NCBI GenBank assembly: GCA_015501595.1 | Contig: JADNRX010000050.1 | Coordinates: forward strand, 153,021 to 217,020 | Direction: 5' to 3' | Length of the DNA: 64,000 bases | Source: Hymenopellis radicata | Lineage: Eukaryota; Basidiomycota; Agaricomycetes; Agaricales; Physalacriaceae | In this document: in pieces, positions 60,487-64,000 of the stretch | How positions within the stretch are numbered: the stretch's first letter is position 1 | Layout: the number at the start of each line of letters is the position of its first letter | Position numbers and translations under genes: made by a program | Notes under the pieces: generated by a model | Told to the model about the DNA's origin: nothing | Databases searched by the model: none | Seen by the model: only the letters and a program-made list of their open reading frames with translations

Positions 60487-60806
60487 GTACGTATCGAAAT
60501 CTCCAGTAGAGAGTCATATATCATAGAATGTGCCTCAGTAAAAACCATACAAGTTCTCCTTTCAACACAAACCTAGCCTACTAGCTTCAAACTGTGTGCA
60601 TCATGCATCTCCCTTAGATGAAAAATGAGCTGTGAAAGTAGTACATATTCAAACGGAATCTTTGCACTACTATGCCTCACAGAAACTGAAGCCCAGACAG
60701 CGCAGGTGTTGTACAAGGCTGAACATGTTAGCAAATTCCCAAGCACAGTATATAAATACAAACAAATTTATATTACACTTTCTCTTCCTCATTCCTGTGC
60801 CACATA

Positions 60807-61965
60807 TCACTTCTTCGGCGCCACATACGTAACATCGCACTGCACATAGTTGTTGTACAACTTGTCCTTTGTCAGGAGCGTGTCGTCGCCGTCTTTGTTC
60901 TCAGGTTTGAAGAACGGAGCAAGGACGTCGTGGAATTCGAGGAACGCGGCGGCTATGGCGTCAGATCAGTGAAGGTTAACGGGCGATTAAGGTAGGGCTT
61001 ACTTCCAGGCGCGTACCCGTCCCATGCTCAGTGATCCCAGAACCGCCATGGATTTTCTTCCTAGCACCCTTCTCCGGCCTCACCCCGGTGTTAGCATAAA
61101 ACATAGCTCCGGATTCTACAAAACTCACTTCGTTAGGACAGAAAAAGGATGGTACCCGAGCCTGAGGGACATACGTGCAACTGCCAATCCCGACGTCTCT
61201 GAAGAAAGCTCAACCAACAGATCCATCACTTTATTCGTGATGATCCCAACCAGATCAAGTGACTGGTCGTCGAGAGACTTGAGTGGAACCCTCTTCGGTA
61301 TCGCGACCTCTCTTAGCGAATACATAGTAGTCATCGTACCCGCCCGACCGTGCATGAGAGAGATACAAATCCCCGATCTTCTTGCCCTTGGTATGATCGT
61401 CCACCGGCGCATTCGCCACAGAGATGTAGCTATTATCGCGCAACCCGTCACCGTCCAGCGAGGTGATCCTATCCGCTTTCATCTCCAGCACATGCCCTTT
61501 CACGTCCGCGCCCTGGTTCTCTTTCAGACTCGCGTCGAGGTTGAAGCCCCAGTGCTGCGTCAGATTGATAGGCGTCACGTCCTTGTCAACTTTGGCACGG
61601 TACACGTAGATCAAGCGGCCCATGTCGCTTGTCGTGGACGAGGTAGGTTTGGGAGGGAGGAGGGCGATGAGCACTTTCATCGTAAGTGTTCCAGGATATC
61701 CTTGGTCTCTGTCAAGCGAGATGAGGCTGAAGACGGCGAGTGGGATAGTTCGGCTTTGGAGAATAGCGTAGGAGGTGTGGTAAGTTGTTCTCAAGGGAGA
61801 GAATCGCATCTGACTGGGCCACCAGTCGAGACCAGCGCAGTTCTGAAATCGAATCAGTATCCGAAGAGTTTCATGGCAAGGAAAGGACGTCGACTTGCCA
61901 GATGCTTCGGTCTTGAATGAACTGCAAACGATGACAGTTAGAGATGCGAATAGGATCGTGAACAA
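60807..61965 (-). pseudogene. Aldose 1-epimerase (galactose mutarotase) with eroded N terminus
   Basis: Aldose epimerases interconvert alpha and beta anomers of hexoses. The C-terminal two thirds is well preserved: DRDQGYPGTLTMKVLIALLP, INLTQHWGFNLDASLKENQG, ISVANAPVDDHTKGKKIGDL (His and Thr positions of the mutarotase core), HARSGGYDDYYVFAK, ESGAMFYANTGVRPE, RKKIHGGSGITEHGTGTRLE, and the last exon AAFLEFHDVLAPFFKPENKD ... CDVTYVAPKK. Frame changes are needed near 61300 and 61000, and the usual N-terminal part with the RYANRI-like motif is not found upstream. A minus-strand frame at 61871-62164 starts with a signal-peptide-like MSSSMTGLSSILILYVLSML and may be a displaced first exon. I judge it decayed or badly read. 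Confidence 0.68.
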
Positions 61966-62939
61966 AGGTGACTTGACGACGTACCGGACGAGAATCCAAC
62001 AACCTGAAGAGTTGGTGACTCACAGTTGGTCGGCAACGAACAGCGCCGTCAACGTTGACGAGGACCTGTTGATGAAAATATTCATCAACATCTGAGACGA
62101 ACGTGAGCATGGAGAGGACATACAAGATAAGGATTGATGACAGTCCAGTCATCGACGAAGACACTGATGAAGGGTTAGTCGATAGTCAAGTGAACAATGG
62201 AGTGGAAGACTTACTGACAGCGGCGGCGGCGAAGATTCCACGTCGGGCTAAGCCGACACCGACAAAGGCAAGATGGTCAATGACTGAAGGCAACATTGTT
62301 AATATGTTACACCGACGACGAGGGAGATGATAAACGTACCTGGATGATGATAGACGCCTGCGTTGTCCAAGGTCAAGGCTACAGGCAACTAGTTAATGAC
62401 GAACACTTGATATGAAAAGACGAACGTACCGTAATGAGAGCGGACAAACATCGTGACCCCAGCGTGAGGTCAAGACGTCGGCGAAGAGGTCCAACAAAGA
62501 ACAAGACCAACATCCAAGACGTCCAGCCGATGACGACGACGTCTCCATCTAAGACGATGTCAACAACGTTGTTGACAACGAGTAAGAGGATGACTTACTG
62601 GTAAGTAGTCGATGGAGGAGGGTGAAGAGTCCGCGGAAGTTGAAAGAAGACGACCCCATGGACAGAGGCGGGGTCCAAGGCTAAGACGGCGATGTCAGTA
62701 ACAATGTTGACAACGAGCAAGGCCAGGACGTACCAGTACGTATTCGAGGAGGAGGGTAAGGAGTCCTTTAAAGGAGTCCGTGGGGCATAGTCAAAGTCGC
62801 GAAGAAAAATTGAACTGTCAAAGTAAAGGTAAGTCAAAGAACAAACGATTCGGATTCGAACATGGGTCTACCTACCAACCCTGTCAAATCATGATGATGC
62901 TCCAAGTCCGCCGCCAGTTGCAGTCGTACGGCGGCAGTG
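61966..62939. other. Decayed region with short palindromes and duplicated phrases
   Basis: GTTGATGAAAATATTCATCAAC lies near 62068 (arms of 9 bp), and GTCAACAACGTTGTTGAC (perfect, 18 bp) at 62559-62576. Two stretches near 62570-62640 and 62700-62780 share GTTGACAACGAG followed by a GAGGAGGG-rich run, an imperfect direct repeat of about 130 bp. No intact gene; hydrophobic minus-strand frames (LALLVVNIVTDIAVLAL) may be remnants of a membrane protein. Confidence 0.5.
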
Positions 62940-63306
62940 CGTCTGGCGAGACTGAGCGACATCACGCAGCCTGGAAAGCACGCCCGACTGGCATCAGTTC
63001 CATATTGAACAGAATGGCAAGAAAAAACGTACCGAGGGCGGCGCCGCCGTTTCGAGAGACGTCTCAACATCACCTGGTACAACGTGTTTGGATGGTACAA
63101 TGGCAGGCTGTCCGTCACGAATCACGACAGCCGTGGTAGAAGATAGTTGGCGGAGAGAATGTATCGTACGTTCAGCCTTGTATTCTTGAACAAATCCGAT
63201 GCTATCGAAGAGGTGAGCTATATATCACCCAAAGGGAGGGAAACGTACACGGTATTAACAGTAATTACACCTGCGATATAACACCGCCTTCCACCCAATC
63301 CTGGAC
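62940..63306 (-). pseudogene. P-type ATPase fragment
   Basis: Minus-strand text VQDWVEGGVI, then VITVNT, an intron (GTACGT ... ATAG), then VIGFVQEYKAERTIHSLRQL, SSTTAVVIRDGQPAIVPSKH, VVPGDV matches the actuator region of P-type cation pumps (fungal Na/K or Ca type). A two-base change interrupts the frame at the VEGGVI position, and after VVPGDV the text degrades with only a weak LAADLE...LTG echo of the expected LLTGES. The phosphorylation motif (DKTGT) is not found. A dead fragment. Confidence 0.72.
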
Positions 63307-63308
63307 AC

Positions 63309-63560
63309 CTATGCCTCGTATCGCGTACTCACAGAAATCTCCTCAAATTCTCCGTGCTGGATAAGCTGCTGCCATTCCTTTGCTACTGCGATGACAGTGA
63401 TCGTCGACGCGAAAATTTGTTGAATGACATCCACTGGTGCAGCTGCCGTTTCAGCAGGCGGAACGACTGGCGCTGAGGAGCTCACAGCTGGCTCTGGGTC
63501 GCGGGCAGCGTCCTGAATTTCCACGTCTGTCGTGGACGGGCGTCGGAGGACCGTTGGCCA
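63309..63560 (-). other. Possible exon of an unknown minus-strand gene
   Basis: A protein-like frame (VEIQDAARDPEPAVSSSAPV, VIQQIFASTITVIAVAKEWQ) ends at a possible donor GTGAGTAC near 63328. It lies just upstream of the ATPase fragment but does not resemble an ATPase N terminus. Not recognised. Confidence 0.3.
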
Positions 63561-63635
63561 TCGTGGTCAAGAGTCAAAGAGATCACAGCGATCAGCGACC
63601 TGGGAAACCCAATGGCATTCGAGCAAGAATAATGT

Positions 63636-64000
63636 TACCTGCAGGTTTTTCAACTACCTGCAGGTCACTTCTGAACAGTCCTACAGGTCATAACCCAACA
63701 CTCCTACAGGTAATATTATAACCCTCCTATAGGTAAGATCCCAATACACCTGTAGGTAACATCCAAATATACCTGCAGGTAACGTGAGTACACCTGCAGG
63801 TAACATCTGAGAGCACCTGTAGTAAGATACACACATGCCTATAACATCTCACCTGCGGTAACGTCTAAGAGCATCTGCAGGTAACGTCTGAGTACACCTG
63901 CAGGTAAGTCCCAATACACCTGCAGGTAACGTCTGTAGTAGCACCTGCAGGTAACGTCCCTGAATACACCTGCAGGTAACGTCTGAATACACTGTAGGTA
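63636..64000. repeat. Minisatellite, 23-bp unit with ACCTGCAGGT core, running off the window
   Basis: Cores CCTGCAGG, CCTACAGG, CCTATAGG and CCTGTAGG fall at 63657, 63680, 63703, 63726, 63749 and 63772, an exact 23-bp step, then slightly irregular to the end. The consensus unit is close to ACCTGCAGGTAACGTCTGAG plus TAC. About 16 units are visible; the right end lies outside. Confidence 0.92.

Noticed and set aside
62840..62900. TTCGAATCC-like T-arm motif suggesting a tRNA on the minus strand
   Set aside because: No pairing T-stem, acceptor stem or A-box at the right distance.

Overview
The window is eukaryotic and fungal, most likely a filamentous basidiomycete (Agaricomycetes). The reasons are genes split by many 45-60 nt introns with GT/GC...AG ends and CTRAY-like branch sites, large F-box families of the basidiomycete type, a Zn2Cys6 regulator, a NACHT protein beside a HET-domain protein, and a flavin-dependent halogenase of the basidiomycete kind. 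Species cannot be fixed from sequence alone. No tRNA, rRNA or CRISPR was recognised.

Layout. 1-1.7 kb: 5' part of a cation diffusion facilitator (minus). 2.1-6.2 kb: direct tandem duplication carrying two F-box genes (minus). 6.3-7.1 kb: small cyclophilin (plus, six exons). 8.7-11.5 kb: Cdc4-like F-box/WD40 protein (minus). 11.5-16.7 kb: a 5 kb stretch with no supportable gene. 16.7-20.1 kb: 12-exon Zn2Cys6 regulator, followed on the same strand by a flavin-dependent halogenase (21.05-23.1 kb). 24-40 kb: accessory block dominated by a second F-box family (five copies, one intact, the others broken), with an unrelated F-box gene, a coilin homologue and a GPI-anchored surface protein among them. 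40.6-41.4 kb: small secreted Cys-rich protein. 42.2-45.6 kb: NACHT STAND protein ending in a transmembrane helix, converging on a HET-domain gene (48.5-50.2 kb). 50.4-51.4 kb: relic of a MutL/PMS1 gene. 51.8-57.1 kb: Sua5, an HMG-box regulator and a ferric reductase. 57.3-64.0 kb: repeat-rich, decayed end with two satellite arrays sharing a 23-bp phase, a 59-bp near-perfect palindrome, a 1335-bp hAT-type non-autonomous transposon with an 8-bp target duplication, and relics of a short-chain dehydrogenase, an aldose 1-epimerase and a P-type ATPase.

How the genes may work together. Housekeeping genes (cyclophilin, Cdc4, coilin, Sua5) act in splicing, ubiquitin-dependent degradation, nuclear bodies and tRNA modification. 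The accessory content fits ubiquitin-ligase adaptor diversification, non-self recognition (NACHT plus HET) and specialised metabolism (halogenase with a neighbouring regulator).

Data-quality caution. Several otherwise good genes (coilin, one F-box copy, HMG-box, ferric reductase) are broken by single-base length changes at homopolymers, so unpolished long-read error is a real alternative to pseudogenisation there. The exon models for the cyclophilin, the Zn2Cys6 regulator, the NACHT protein, the secreted protein and the HMG gene all sum to exact multiples of three.
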